Assembly (NCBI RefSeq): GCF_006442795.2
Contig: NZ_CP083956.1
Coordinates: 496,001-560,000, forward strand
Source of the DNA: Mesorhizobium sp. B1-1-8
Lineage (GTDB): Bacteria; Pseudomonadota; Alphaproteobacteria; Rhizobiales; Rhizobiaceae
Reading direction: 5' to 3'
Length of the DNA stretch: 64,000 bases
Below, piece by piece: positions 19,841 through 28,479 of this stretch; position 1 is the stretch's first letter; every line of letters starts with the position of its first letter. The position numbers and the translations under genes are program-made. The notes beneath the pieces are model-generated. The model had not been told where the DNA came from, did not search any database, and saw only the letters and a list, made by a program, of their open reading frames with translations.

Positions 19841-20488
19841 TCATGGCAGCGTGAACCACACCGGCAGCATGCCCGACTGCTGCGCGCCGTCGATCAGCTC
19901 GAACGCCGGCAGCGCCACCAGGAACACCAGCCCATCGAGCAGCGTGGTGAGAAGCAGGCGCGGCTTGAAGCTGCCGGTATCGCCTTCCTGGTAGAGCGAG
20001 AGATTGGGAAAGAAGCGCGGCACGCGCGCCAGGTAGGCTTCGTAGGGGGCGCCGAGCGCCTGCCTGAGGAATTTCTCCTCGCGCAGGATGACGATGTGGA
20101 ACGCCCCGGCGCACAAAAGCGCAAAGAGAATGATGCCGCTGAACGAGCCGATCTGGGCGCCGACGCCGGCGGCCGCCACGGTCGAGAACACGTAGAGCGG
20201 GTTGCGGGTGATCGAATAAGGCCCGCCGGTTACAACTTCGGAGGATTTGCGCCCGCCTATATAGAGCGTCGACCACAGCCGCCCGACAATGCCGAGGAAG
20301 ATCAACAGCACGCCGAACATCTCGATCGATTCATGCATCCATGTCTCGGGCGCAAAGCTGGACTGGCCGAACAGCAGCGCCGCGAACAGCACCACGATGA
20401 GCGCCGCCAGCACCATCCTGCGTATGTACTGGTAACCGCCCAACCCTTTTATTTGGTCTGCAGGCGGGACGTTCACGTCATCGGCCAT
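19841..20488 (-). CDS. Isoprenylcysteine/phospholipid methyltransferase-like membrane protein
   Basis: A 215-residue membrane protein with about five hydrophobic segments (VLAALIVVLFAALLFG; MFGVLLIFLGIVGRLW; IILFALLCAGAFHIVIL among them). GPYSITRNPLYVFST at about 104-118 and EEKFLRQALGAPYEAYLARVP are the two halves of the SAM-binding site in ICMT/PEMT-type methyltransferases, so it should methylate a lipid or prenylated or sulfur-containing substrate at the membrane. The ATG at 20488 has no ordinary ribosome site because a terminator-like hairpin ends four bases before it. A downstream GTG or a leaderless transcript are alternatives. It sits between infC and rpmI on the same strand. Confidence 0.75.
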   Translation of the reverse strand: MADDVNVPPADQIKGLGGYQYIRRMVLAALIVVLFAALLFGQSSFAPETWMHESIEMFGVLLIFLGIVGRLWSTLYIGGRKSSEVVTGGPYSITRNPLYVFSTVAAAGVGAQIGSFSGIILFALLCAGAFHIVILREEKFLRQALGAPYEAYLARVPRFFPNLSLYQEGDTGSFKPRLLLTTLLDGLVFLVALPAFELIDGAQQSGMLPVWFTLP

Positions 20489-20489
20489 A

Positions 20490-20528
20490 AGAAAAATCCG
20501 ATCGTCGAGGTTTGCCGGCGATCGGATA
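20490..20528 (-). terminator. Terminator-like hairpin abutting the methyltransferase start
   Basis: ATCCGATCG (20496-20504) and CGATCGGAT (20519-20527) are perfect arms; on the minus strand a TTTTT run follows at 20496-20492. It looks like the terminator of infC, yet the next gene's ATG is only four bases beyond the U-tract. Confidence 0.75.
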
Positions 20529-20703
20529 GAAAACAGGCGCCCCGCCGATCGTCGGGACGCCCTGCTCCGCAATTCAGGCAGATTTTAGAGCACGATACGG
20601 TGGCGGCTGGTCAATTCTGCTTGTAGTGGCCGTGATCCCGCGAACGCTTTGGTGGTCGCGCCGGCACGGATCGAAACAAGCTGGAAAGGACGGGCGCCCG
20701 CTG

Positions 20704-21240
20704 TCAGCGGGGCGCCAGCACCATCATCATCTGGCGGCCTTCGAGCTTCGGCTCGGCTTCGACCTTGGCGATCGGCGCCACTTCCTCGCGCACCTTGTTC
20801 AGAAGCTGCATGCCGAGCTCCATATGCGCCATCTCGCGGCCGCGGAAGCGCAGCGTCAGCTTGACCTTGTCGCCTTCCTCGAAGAAGCGCCGCACGGCCT
20901 TCATCTTGGTCTCGTAGTCGTGGCTGTCGATGTTCGGGCGCATCTTGATCTCCTTGATCTCGATGACCTTCTGGTTCTTGCGCGCTTCGGCCGCCTTCTT
21001 CTGGTTGGCGTATTTCAGCTTGCCGAGATCGAGGATTTTGACGACGGGCGGCTGGGCGTTGGGCGATATCTCGACAAGGTCGAGCCCCGCCTCTTCGGCG
21101 AGCAGCAATGCGTCGTTGATGGAAACGTCGCCGCGATTTTGGCCTTCGGCGTCGATGAGCTGGACTCGGGGAACCCGGATGTCTCGGTTGGAGCGCGGGC
21201 CATCCTTGGTGGGCGCCGCTGCTTTGAAAGGTCTGCGAAT
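20704..21240 (-). CDS. infC: Translation initiation factor IF-3 with ATT start codon
   Basis: IF-3 binds the 30S subunit, keeps it free of 50S and proofreads the start codon. The sequence reads [20 protein letters not shown] from an ATT at 21240, then the N-domain ([19 protein letters not shown]), the linker helix ([20 protein letters not shown]) and the C-domain ([30 protein letters not shown]). The first in-frame ATG is 44 codons inside the N-domain, and no ATG, GTG or TTG lies between the ribosome site GAGGAGA and the homology. ATT gives 178 residues, the normal length. Rare AUU/AUC starts are the known basis of IF-3 feedback control in E. coli. The gene is divergent from a hydrolase gene. 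Confidence 0.95.
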   Translation of the reverse strand: MRRPFKAAAPTKDGPRSNRDIRVPRVQLIDAEGQNRGDVSINDALLLAEEAGLDLVEISPNAQPPVVKILDLGKLKYANQKKAAEARKNQKVIEIKEIKMRPNIDSHDYETKMKAVRRFFEEGDKVKLTLRFRGREMAHMELGMQLLNKVREEVAPIAKVEAEPKLEGRQMMMVLAPR

Positions 21241-21476
21241 GGTCGTGGTCTCCTCGGCCGTTTCGTTAAGGGTTCTTTAGATCAAATACGTGGACGCGCC
21301 TATGTGGTGAGCGCGCGGCCGGAGTCAATAGCACAGCCTCGCCAGGAAATCACCTGCCCGCATGCCATTGCGTGCACCAAGCAAAGCCATTTGCCTGCAC
21401 TAAGCAAAGAAAGCGCGCGAGCACTTTCCGTTGAACCACCGGCTGTGCCAAAAGACCGGCTGGAAGGACAAGGGTC

Positions 21477-22247
21477 ATGACCGCCAGCGCGCCAGTTTTC
21501 CTCGACGTCGACGGATCGGGCATCGCCGTCAGGCAGGTGCCGGGCAGCGCACCCGGCATCGTCTGGCTCGGCGGCTACAAGTCCGACATGCTGGGCACCA
21601 AGGCCGAGGCGCTCTCGGCCTGGACCGCAAGCCAAGGCCGCGCCTATCTGCGCCACGATTATTCCGGCCACGGCGAATCGGGCGGCGCCTTCGCCGACGG
21701 CACCATCTCGAAATGGCTGGCGCAAAGCCTCGCCGTCTTTCGCCGCTTCAGCAAGGGCAAGCAGATCCTGGTCGGCTCCTCGATGGGCGCGTGGATTGCG
21801 CTGCGCATGGTGCAGGAATTGCGCAAGGCCGGCGACGGCCGCGTCGCCGGGCTGGTGCTTCTGGCGCCGGCGCCGGATTTCACCGTCGAGCTGGTCGAGC
21901 CTATGCTGACCGACGCGCAGCGGCAGGACCTCGAGGAAAAAGGTTTCTTTGCCGAGCCGTCCGACTATTCGGACGAGCCTTACATCTATACGCGCGCGCT
22001 GATCGAGGACGGTCGTGCGAACCGGGTGATGACCGGACCGATCGACACCCACTGCCCGGTGCATATCCTGCAAGGCCTTGCCGATCCGGATGTGCCGTCG
22101 GGCCATGCGCTGAAGCTCGCCGCCCTGCTGCCGGCCGACGACGTCACGCTGTCGCTCATTCCCGATGGGGACCATCGTCTGTCGCGTCCCGAGGATCTCG
22201 ACCTGCTGTTGCGCGCGGCGGGCGATATGGTCCAGCGGGTCGCCTGA
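21477..22247 (+). CDS. Alpha/beta hydrolase
   Basis: A 256-residue serine hydrolase. The nucleophile elbow is GSSMG with Ser102, the oxyanion region HDYSGHGESGG lies at about 60-70, and the catalytic histidine is in PDGDHRLSR near residue 235; an aspartate in LQGLADPDVP precedes it. The layout resembles the ABHD10/palmitoyl-thioesterase branch of the superfamily, but the substrate is unknown. No signal peptide is seen. The stop at 22245-22247 is two bases before the BenE start at 22250, so the two genes are cotranscribed. The 236-base gap from infC contains divergent promoters. Confidence 0.82.
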   Translation: MTASAPVFLDVDGSGIAVRQVPGSAPGIVWLGGYKSDMLGTKAEALSAWTASQGRAYLRHDYSGHGESGGAFADGTISKWLAQSLAVFRRFSKGKQILVGSSMGAWIALRMVQELRKAGDGRVAGLVLLAPAPDFTVELVEPMLTDAQRQDLEEKGFFAEPSDYSDEPYIYTRALIEDGRANRVMTGPIDTHCPVHILQGLADPDVPSGHALKLAALLPADDVTLSLIPDGDHRLSRPEDLDLLLRAAGDMVQRVA

Positions 22248-22249
22248 GA

Positions 22250-23392
22250 ATGCGCCTTTCCATTCCGATATCGGCGTTTGTCGCCGCGATCGTCGGCTTC
22301 GGCGGCACGCTCGCCCTTGTCATTGCCGCCGCCAAGGCGGTCGGCGCCACGCAGGTCGAAACCGCCAGCGGCGTGACGGCGATCTGCCTGGCGATGGTGA
22401 TCGAATGCCTGTGGCTGTCCTGGCGCACGAAGATGCCGATCATCACCGCCTGGTCGACCCCCGGCCTGGCGCTGGTCGCCGCCTCCAGCGGCTTCACCAT
22501 GGCGCAAGCCGTCGGCGCCTTCATCGTCACCGGCGTCCTCTTGGTCGCCACCGGCCTGTTCAAGCCATTGACCCGGCTGATCGCGCAGATACCGCCTTCG
22601 GTCGCTTCAGGCATGCTGGCCGGCATCCTGCTGAGCTTCGCCGTCAATGCGGTCAAGACCATTCCTTCCGACCCCTGGCTGGTGCTGCCGCTGATTGCCG
22701 CCTTCTTCGTCATCCGGCTGTTCAATCCGGCGCTCTCGGTGCTGGTCGTGCTGATCGGCGGCGGTCTTGCTGCCTTCCTCACCGGCCGCGTCGGCGGCCT
22801 GCCGACGCCGGAACTGTCGACGCTGACGCTGATTGCGCCTGAGTTCAGCGCCGCGGCGATCATCGGCCTTGCGCTGCCGCTCTACCTCGTCACCATGGCC
22901 TCGCAGAACCTTTCCGGCATCGCCGTGCTCAGGGCCGCCGGCTACAATCCGGAGCCCGGCCCGCTGATCGGAGTCACCGGCCTGTTTTCGCTGCTCTCGG
23001 CGCCGTTTGGCGCCGCGACCACCAATCTGGCGGCGATCTCGGCGGCGATATGCACTGGACCGGACGTCCATCCCGATCCCGCCGAGCGCTGGAAGACCGG
23101 TCCGTTCTATGCGCTGGCCTACCTGATCTTCGCCATCTTCGGCGCCTCGCTGGTGGCGATCTTCGCCGTTCTGCCGCAGAGCCTGATCGTGCTGGTCGCC
23201 GGCCTGGCGCTGATGGCGCCGCTTGCCAACGCGCTGTCGATCGCGCTCAAGGACGAGGGCGAGCGCATGCCCGCTACCGTCACCTTTGCCGTCACCGCCT
23301 CGGGGCTGACGCTGCTCGGCGTCGGCGCGGCGTTTTGGGGCCTGGTTGCCGGCATGGTCGTGCTTTTCCTCGAAAAACTCAAAAAGCGATAA
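22250..23392 (+). CDS. benE: BenE-family benzoate/H+ symporter-like transporter
   Basis: A 380-residue integral membrane protein with about eleven hydrophobic segments across its length, starting FVAAIVGFGGTLALVIAA. It matches the BenE family: VETASGVTAICLAMVIECLWLS, ITAWSTPGLALVAAS, and MASQNLSGIAVLRAAGY mid-protein, followed by GVTGLFSLLSAPFGAATTN. The family includes benzoate-proton symporters, but many members have no known substrate and there are no benzoate-degradation genes in the window. The ATG at 22250 is two bases after the hydrolase stop. A joint uptake-and-hydrolysis role for the pair is only a positional guess. Confidence 0.85.
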   Translation: MRLSIPISAFVAAIVGFGGTLALVIAAAKAVGATQVETASGVTAICLAMVIECLWLSWRTKMPIITAWSTPGLALVAASSGFTMAQAVGAFIVTGVLLVATGLFKPLTRLIAQIPPSVASGMLAGILLSFAVNAVKTIPSDPWLVLPLIAAFFVIRLFNPALSVLVVLIGGGLAAFLTGRVGGLPTPELSTLTLIAPEFSAAAIIGLALPLYLVTMASQNLSGIAVLRAAGYNPEPGPLIGVTGLFSLLSAPFGAATTNLAAISAAICTGPDVHPDPAERWKTGPFYALAYLIFAIFGASLVAIFAVLPQSLIVLVAGLALMAPLANALSIALKDEGERMPATVTFAVTASGLTLLGVGAAFWGLVAGMVVLFLEKLKKR

Positions 23393-23507
23393 TCATTTCA
23401 GTTGCTTCGCCGGTTTTGGGCGAACTTGTCTTGAATCGCCGATTTCGCCATCCCATTTCGATTCCACGCAGCCGGTTTGGCTGTCTCCAACGGAAGGATT
23501 GGGAGAA

Positions 23508-23975
23508 ATGAATACGACCGCATTGATCCGTCCGGCGTGGACGCCGGCGACCATCGCGCTGATGGTGATCGGTTTCATGGTGTTCTGGCCGCTCGGCTTC
23601 GCCATGCTTGCCTATATCATCTGGGGCGATCGGCTCGAGGGCTTCAAGCGCGATGTCAATCGCGCCACGGACGGCATCTTCGCCGGCTGCCGCCGCCGCT
23701 CCGACAAGGCCGCCCGCTGGGGCCATGGCTCGGCCCGCACCGGCAACGTCGCTTTCGACGACTGGCGCGAGAAGGAGCTCGAGCGCCTCGCCGAAGAGCG
23801 CCGCAAGCTTGACGAGATGCTGACCGAGTTCGACGACTACGCTCGCGAACTGCGCCGCGCCAAGGACCAGGACGAGTTCGACCGCTTCATGGCGAACCGC
23901 AACAAGTCGACAGCGCCGACGACCAACGAGTCGGCACCGAAGGGCGACAAGGGCTCGAACCTGCTCGACGACTGA
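23508..23975 (+). CDS. DUF2852 membrane-anchored coiled-coil protein
   Basis: A 155-residue protein of a family found mainly in Rhizobiales. It has one N-terminal membrane segment (IALMVIGFMVFWPLGFAMLAY, residues about 15-36), a basic arginine-rich stretch and then a charged coiled coil (REKELERLAEERRKLDEMLT, about 86-105, continuing to 130). The low-complexity polar tail ends KGSNLLDD. Function is unknown; the layout suggests a cytoplasmic coiled coil anchored to the inner membrane. GGAAGGATTGGGAG precedes the ATG at 23508. A good terminator follows at 24005, so it forms a single-gene unit. Confidence 0.85.
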   Translation: MNTTALIRPAWTPATIALMVIGFMVFWPLGFAMLAYIIWGDRLEGFKRDVNRATDGIFAGCRRRSDKAARWGHGSARTGNVAFDDWREKELERLAEERRKLDEMLTEFDDYARELRRAKDQDEFDRFMANRNKSTAPTTNESAPKGDKGSNLLDD

Positions 23976-24004
23976 AGCCGCGCGACAGGCTTCGGCATGA
24001 TAAG

Positions 24005-24038
24005 GCGGCGTCGCGCAAGCGGCGCCGTTTCTTTTTTG
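24005..24038 (+). terminator. Rho-independent terminator of the DUF2852 gene
   Basis: GGCGTCGC and GCGGCGCC pair around a GCAA tetraloop (24007-24026), followed by GTTTCTTTTTT. It lies 30 bases after the DUF2852 stop on the same strand. Confidence 0.85.
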
Positions 24039-24095
24039 TTCTCTCTGTATCCTCACTCCACTAGTCGTTTTTCTCGAATCGCGTATCGTCCGGCC

Positions 24096-24854
24096 ATGAC
24101 CCTCGGCTTCTTCCGCACCCTGACCAAGCCCAAATCCAAGCCCGTGGTGGAGCGCGAGCATTGCGTCGCCGGCCGCACGCTGCCGCTCAAGATCGTCGAG
24201 AGCGCGCGCGCCCGCCGGCTGACGCTGCGCATCGATTCCGGCGGCCAGGGCCTGCGCATCACGGTGCCGCCGGGTCTGCGCCGCGGCGAGGTGGAGAAAT
24301 TTCTCGACCGTCATCAGGACTGGCTGGAGCAGCGTCTGGCCAAGGTGCCGACAAGGCCGCAGGTGCGGCCCGGCATCAAGATCCCGATCCGCGGCGTGCC
24401 GCACCGCATCGTCCATGAGCCGGCAAAGCGCGGCACCGTCACCATCTTGCGCGACGAGCGCGGCCCGCTTCTGGTCGTGCATGGCGAGCGCATCCACCTG
24501 CCGCGCCGCATCGCCGACTATCTGAAGCGCGAGGCCAAGCGCGAGATCGAGAAGCTGGTGGTCAAGCACACCGAAGCGATCGGCAAGCGCGCCAAGGCGA
24601 TCCGCTTCAAGGACACTTCCAGCCGCTGGGGGTCCTGCACGTCGGAAGGCAATCTGTCCTTCTCCTGGCGCATCATGATGGCGCCGGCACCGGTGATAAA
24701 CTACCTCGTCGCGCATGAGGTGGCGCATCTGAAAGAGATGAACCATGGCCCGAAATTCTGGAAACTGTGCGAAAAGCTCTGTCCCGACACCGAGCGCTGC
24801 AAGGACTGGCTGAAGCGCAACGGCGGCGCGCTACAGGCGATTGTGTTTGAGTAG
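24096..24854 (+). CDS. YgjP-type M48-like metallopeptidase (SprT-like domain)
   Basis: A 252-residue protein of the YgjP/DUF45 family. The zinc site is HEVAH at 207-211 with a third histidine (His217) in KEMNHGPKFW, and SSRWGSCTSEGNLSFSWR at about 175-192 is the characteristic family block. Members are predicted metal-dependent proteases, and their substrates are unknown. GLRITVPPG and KFLDRHQDWLEQRL fit the N-terminal half. The start at 24096 is the first ATG giving homology and has little ribosome-site support, so it could lie a few codons off. It is preceded by a terminator and followed by repeat family B. Confidence 0.85.
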   Translation: MTLGFFRTLTKPKSKPVVEREHCVAGRTLPLKIVESARARRLTLRIDSGGQGLRITVPPGLRRGEVEKFLDRHQDWLEQRLAKVPTRPQVRPGIKIPIRGVPHRIVHEPAKRGTVTILRDERGPLLVVHGERIHLPRRIADYLKREAKREIEKLVVKHTEAIGKRAKAIRFKDTSSRWGSCTSEGNLSFSWRIMMAPAPVINYLVAHEVAHLKEMNHGPKFWKLCEKLCPDTERCKDWLKRNGGALQAIVFE

Positions 24855-24927
24855 GGTGGGTTGGGCAGCGGCTGAGAGCCATCGAGTGCCAGCGCAAACG
24901 CTGGAGATTGGCCGAAGCCATCTCAGG

Positions 24928-25142
24928 TTCGTCATCCTAGGGCGAAGCAAGGAGCGAAGCGACGCGGCGCAGACCCTAGGATCCATTCCGTTACGCGCGA
25001 GCGCTGCAACGGTGCAGACCCTTGGGTGCCCGCAAGAACGATCGTTGCAGCACACTATCCCATTCTCCGCGGCAGCATTCTTCGGCAAAGGTAACGGAAT
25101 GGATCCTAGGGTCTCCGCTTCGCTCCGCCCTAGGATGACGAA
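24928..25142. repeat. Long mosaic inverted repeat, family B copy 2
   Basis: TTCGTCATCCTAGGGCG at the left and its complement CGCCCTAGGATGACGAA at the right enclose a second pair CCTAGGATCCATTCCGTTAC (from 24981) and GTAACGGAATGGATCCTAGG (25091-25110). Left and right arms also share an AGCGAAGCG stretch. The unique centre of about 90 bases differs from copy 1 at 10781-10937. The element occupies most of the 314-base gap between the metallopeptidase and a small leftward gene; nothing else is seen there. Confidence 0.7.
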
Positions 25143-25168
25143 GGCGTGACTAGCGCCAGCATAGCCTC

Positions 25169-25387
25169 TCAATCGTCATTCGCCGCATTCAGCTCCTCCG
25201 GCCGCAGCCCCTCTTCGCCATGATGCGGCCACGGCAGGAAATTCCGGTCGAAATCATCGCTGCCGAAATAGTCGAGCGCCCGGTGCGCTTCGGCGCCGTT
25301 GAAGGCTGCCTTGTCCATCAGATGCGCGATCACCTCGCGCGCCTGCGCGATCTTGAGCCTGAGTTCGGCGATGGTCTGGTCGGCCAT
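25169..25387 (-). CDS. Small conserved-looking hypothetical protein
   Basis: A 72-residue acidic protein: MADQTIAELRLKIAQAREVI begins an amphipathic helix, followed by a variable half containing FGSDDFDRNFLPWPHHGEEG. I do not recognise a family. Codon composition is like that of neighbouring genes, and GGGAG stands nine bases before the ATG at 25387, which supports a real gene. The longer frame to 25435 would run into the trpF leader. It is divergent from trpF, with a 108-base intergenic region that must hold both promoters. Confidence 0.55.
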   Translation of the reverse strand: MADQTIAELRLKIAQAREVIAHLMDKAAFNGAEAHRALDYFGSDDFDRNFLPWPHHGEEGLRPEELNAANDD

Positions 25388-25495
25388 GGTTGCTGCTCCC
25401 GCCTCTATGCCTGATTGAAAGGTAGCGCTTTCCACTGCGTCGGCAACAGCATGCTTTTTCTCGACTCTTCAGCCGTTTCGTGCCAATCCCGCCCG

Positions 25496-26155
25496 ATGGC
25501 GCTCGACATCAAGATCTGCGGTTTGAAGACCGACGCTGCAATGGCAGCTGCCCTTGCCGGCGGCGCCAGCCATGTCGGCTTTATCTTTTTCGCCAAGAGC
25601 CCTCGCTATATCGACCCCGCCGATGCTGGCCGTCTGCGCGAAGCGGCGCGCGGCAAGGCCTTGGCGGTCGCCGTCACCGTCGATGCCACTAATACATTTC
25701 TGGAGGAGATCGTCGCAAAGTCGCAGCCGGACATGCTGCAACTGCACGGCTCCGAAACGCCTGAGCGGGTAGCGGAGCTTAAGGCGCGCTACGGCCTGCC
25801 GGTGATGAAGGTGTTTTCCATCAGCGAGCCAGCCGATATCGAGCGGATAAAGCCATTCGTCGGTGTCGCCGATCGTTTCATGTTCGACGCCAAGCCGCCG
25901 AAAGGCTCGGTATTGCCGGGCGGCAACGGCGTCGCCTTCGACTGGCGCATCCTTGCCGGCCTTGACGCCGGCGTCGATTACATGCTTTCCGGGGGGGTCA
26001 ACGCCGCCAATATCGGCGACGCCTTGAGATTGGCAAACCCGCCCGGAATAGACGTCTCGTCCGGTGTGGAAAGCGCTCCCGGCGTCAAGGATCCGGCGCT
26101 GATCGAGCAGTTTTTCCGGGCCGTCAGGGCCGCGCGCGACGACCGCGCCGCCTGA
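25496..26155 (+). CDS. trpF: Phosphoribosylanthranilate isomerase
   Basis: A 219-residue TIM-barrel enzyme of tryptophan synthesis that converts phosphoribosylanthranilate to CdRP by an Amadori rearrangement. The catalytic cysteine is in DIKICGLKT at the start, the general acid aspartate in FMFDAKPPKG, and the phosphate-binding loops are MLSGGVNAANIGDA and GIDVSSGVESAPGVKD. The start at 25496 is chosen because the homology begins at MALDIKICG; upstream ATGs have no family match. It heads the trpF-trpB-trpA-accD-folC cluster, but two palindromic repeats (A4, A5) separate it from trpB. Confidence 0.95.
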   Translation: MALDIKICGLKTDAAMAAALAGGASHVGFIFFAKSPRYIDPADAGRLREAARGKALAVAVTVDATNTFLEEIVAKSQPDMLQLHGSETPERVAELKARYGLPVMKVFSISEPADIERIKPFVGVADRFMFDAKPPKGSVLPGGNGVAFDWRILAGLDAGVDYMLSGGVNAANIGDALRLANPPGIDVSSGVESAPGVKDPALIEQFFRAVRAARDDRAA

Positions 26156-26166
26156 GGACCTAACCC

Positions 26167-26214
26167 GAGCATGTCCCGGAAAGTGGAATCCGGTTTTCCG
26201 AAAAGGACATGCTC
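26167..26214. repeat. Dispersed palindromic repeat, copy A4
   Basis: GAGCATGTCC (26167) and GGACATGCTC (to 26214) are perfect outer arms around CGGAAAGTG / CCGGTTTTCCG. It starts 12 bases after trpF stops. Confidence 0.75.
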
Positions 26215-26227
26215 AAGAACTAAAAAC

Positions 26228-26274
26228 AGCATGTCCCGGAAAAGTGGGAACCGGTTTTCCGACATGGACATGCT
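26228..26274. repeat. Dispersed palindromic repeat, copy A5
   Basis: AGCATGTCC and GGACATGCT form the arms; the core AAAAGTGGGAACCGGTTTTC is nearly identical to copy A4, which lies 13 bases to the left in the same orientation, making a tandem pair in the trpF-trpB gap. Confidence 0.75.
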
Positions 26275-26298
26275 CACTAAGTCAAGGAGCGATCGGCG

Positions 26299-27549
26299 AT
26301 GAACAAGCCGGCTATGCCCAATTCCTTCCGCACCGGGCCCGACGAGCAGGGCATGTTCGGCATTTTCGGCGGCCGTTTCGTTGCCGAAACGCTGATGCCG
26401 CTGATCCTCGATCTTGAGCGGCACTGGAACGAGGTCAAAAACGATCCGGACTTCAAGGCTGAATTGCAGAACCTTTCCACCCACTATGCCGGCCGGCCCT
26501 CAAAACTCTATTTCGCCGAAGGCCTGACGAAGCATCTTCGTGAGATTTCCGCGGCGAAGGGCCTCGGCGGCGGCGCCAAGGTCTATTTCAAGCGCGAGGA
26601 CCTCAACCACACCGGCTCGCACAAGATCAACAACTGCCTCGGCCAGATCCTGCTCGCCAAGCGCATGGGCAAGAAGCGCATCATCGCTGAGACCGGCGCC
26701 GGCCAGCACGGCGTCGCCGCCGCTACCGTCGCGGCACGCTTTGGCTATCCCTGCGTTGTCTACATGGGCGCCACCGATGTCGCCCGCCAGAGCCCGAACG
26801 TCTTCCGCATGAAGCTGCTCGGCGCCGAGGTGCGGCCGGTCACCGCCGGCCACGGCACCCTCAAGGACGCCATGAACGAAGCCCTGCGGGACTGGGTCAC
26901 CAATGTCGAGGACACCTACTACCTGATCGGCACCGCCGCCGGCCCGCATCCCTATCCGGAGCTGGTGCGCGACTTCCAGTCGGTGATCGGCACCGAGGCG
27001 CGCGCCCAGATCCTCGAACAGGAAGGCCGGCTGCCGGATGTCATCATCGCCGCTGTCGGCGGCGGCTCCAACGCCATCGGCCTGTTCCATCCTTTCCTCG
27101 ACGACAAGGATGTGCGCATCATCGGCATCGAGGCCGGCGGGCGCGGCCTCGATGGCGTCGAGCATTGTGCCTCGATGAATGCCGGCGCGCCGGGCGTGCT
27201 GCACGGCAACCGCACCTATCTCTTGCAGAATGCCGACGGCCAGATCCTCGACGGCCACTCCATCTCGGCCGGCCTGGACTATCCCGGCGTCGGCCCGGAG
27301 CATTCCTGGTTGCGTGACAGCGGTCGCGTCGACTATGAGCCGATCCTCGACGACGAGGCGCTGGATGCCTTCCAGTTGACCACCCGCGTCGAGGGCATCA
27401 TCCCGGCGCTGGAATCGGCGCACGCCATCGCGCATGCGATGAAGATCGTGCCTGCCATGGACAAGGATCAGCTCGTCATCGTCAATTTGTCCGGCCGCGG
27501 CGACAAGGACGTGCACACGGTGGCCAAGATGCTGGGCATGGAGATCTGA
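26299..27549 (+). CDS. trpB: Tryptophan synthase beta chain
   Basis: A 416-residue PLP enzyme that condenses indole and serine to tryptophan. The PLP-binding lysine is Lys109 in [22 protein letters not shown] and the phosphate loop GGGSNAIG (in [14 protein letters not shown]) are intact, as is the SGRGDKD motif near the end. [12 protein letters not shown] at 19-30 is the usual N-terminal element. The ATG at 26299 follows AAGGAGCGAT. It forms the alpha2-beta2 complex with TrpA, whose gene starts one base after the trpB stop. Length is normal. Confidence 0.98.
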   Translation: MNKPAMPNSFRTGPDEQGMFGIFGGRFVAETLMPLILDLERHWNEVKNDPDFKAELQNLSTHYAGRPSKLYFAEGLTKHLREISAAKGLGGGAKVYFKREDLNHTGSHKINNCLGQILLAKRMGKKRIIAETGAGQHGVAAATVAARFGYPCVVYMGATDVARQSPNVFRMKLLGAEVRPVTAGHGTLKDAMNEALRDWVTNVEDTYYLIGTAAGPHPYPELVRDFQSVIGTEARAQILEQEGRLPDVIIAAVGGGSNAIGLFHPFLDDKDVRIIGIEAGGRGLDGVEHCASMNAGAPGVLHGNRTYLLQNADGQILDGHSISAGLDYPGVGPEHSWLRDSGRVDYEPILDDEALDAFQLTTRVEGIIPALESAHAIAHAMKIVPAMDKDQLVIVNLSGRGDKDVHTVAKMLGMEI

Positions 27550-27550
27550 G

Positions 27551-28390
27551 ATGACCACCCGCATCGACCGCCGCATGGCGAAGCTCAAGTCCGAAGGCCG
27601 CCCGGCCTTGGTCACCTATTTCATGGGCGGCGACCCGGACTACGGCACCTCGCTGTCGATCATGAAGGCGCTGCCGATCGCCGGCGCCGACATCATCGAG
27701 ATGGGAATGCCGTTCTCCGACCCGATGGCCGACGGCCCGGCGATCCAGGCCGCCGGCCTGCGCGCGCTGAGGGGCGGCCAGACCCTGGTCAAGACACTGA
27801 AGCTGGCGGCCGACTTCCGCGCCGCCGACAACGAAACGCCGATCGTGCTGATGGGCTACTACAACCCGATCTACATCTACGGCGTCGACCGTTTCCTCAA
27901 GGATGCGATTGCCAGCGGCATCGACGGGCTGATCGTGGTCGACCTGCCGCCGGAGATGGACGAGGAACTCTGCATCCCGGCGCTGAAGGCCGGCGTCAAC
28001 TTCATCCGACTGGCGACGCCGACCACCGACGACAAGCGCCTGCCCAAGGTTCTGGAGAACACCTCCGGCTTCGTCTACTACGTCTCGATGACCGGCATTA
28101 CCGGCTCCGCGCTTGCCGACACCGCCAAGATTGCGGCGGCGGTCAAGCGCATCAAGGGCCATACCGACCTGCCGGTCTGCGTCGGCTTCGGTGTCAAGAC
28201 CGCCGAGCAGGCGCGTGTGATCGGCGCCTCGGCCGACGGCGTCGTCGTCGGAACCGCGATCGTCAACGCGGTCGCCAATGTGCTTGGCCCCAAGGGTGAA
28301 AAGACCGCCGATCCGGCCGAGGCCGTCGCTACGCTGGTCAGCGGTCTTGCCCAGGGCGTCCGCTCGGCCCGCCTTGCTGCCGCCGAATAG
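27551..28390 (+). CDS. trpA: Tryptophan synthase alpha chain
   Basis: A 279-residue TIM barrel that cleaves indole-3-glycerol phosphate and channels indole to TrpB. The catalytic glutamate and aspartate are in [19 protein letters not shown], a family signature. [24 protein letters not shown] and [13 protein letters not shown] mark barrel strands and the phosphate site. It starts one base after the trpB stop, so the two are coupled. accD follows after an 89-base gap holding repeat copy A6. Confidence 0.98.
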   Translation: MTTRIDRRMAKLKSEGRPALVTYFMGGDPDYGTSLSIMKALPIAGADIIEMGMPFSDPMADGPAIQAAGLRALRGGQTLVKTLKLAADFRAADNETPIVLMGYYNPIYIYGVDRFLKDAIASGIDGLIVVDLPPEMDEELCIPALKAGVNFIRLATPTTDDKRLPKVLENTSGFVYYVSMTGITGSALADTAKIAAAVKRIKGHTDLPVCVGFGVKTAEQARVIGASADGVVVGTAIVNAVANVLGPKGEKTADPAEAVATLVSGLAQGVRSARLAAAE

Positions 28391-28410
28391 TTTTCCTATT
28401 TGTTGCCAAC

Positions 28411-28452
28411 GCAATTCCCGACGGAAGACCGCCACACTTTTCTTGGAATTGC
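28411..28452. repeat. Dispersed palindromic repeat, copy A6
   Basis: GCAATTCC (28411) and GGAATTGC (to 28452) are the outer arms, the same as in copies A2 and A3 but with the core in the opposite orientation (ACCGCCACACTTTTC). It occupies the trpA-accD gap. Confidence 0.7.
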
Positions 28453-28479
28453 TCTCGGTCAGGACAGGAGCCGAAGCGA

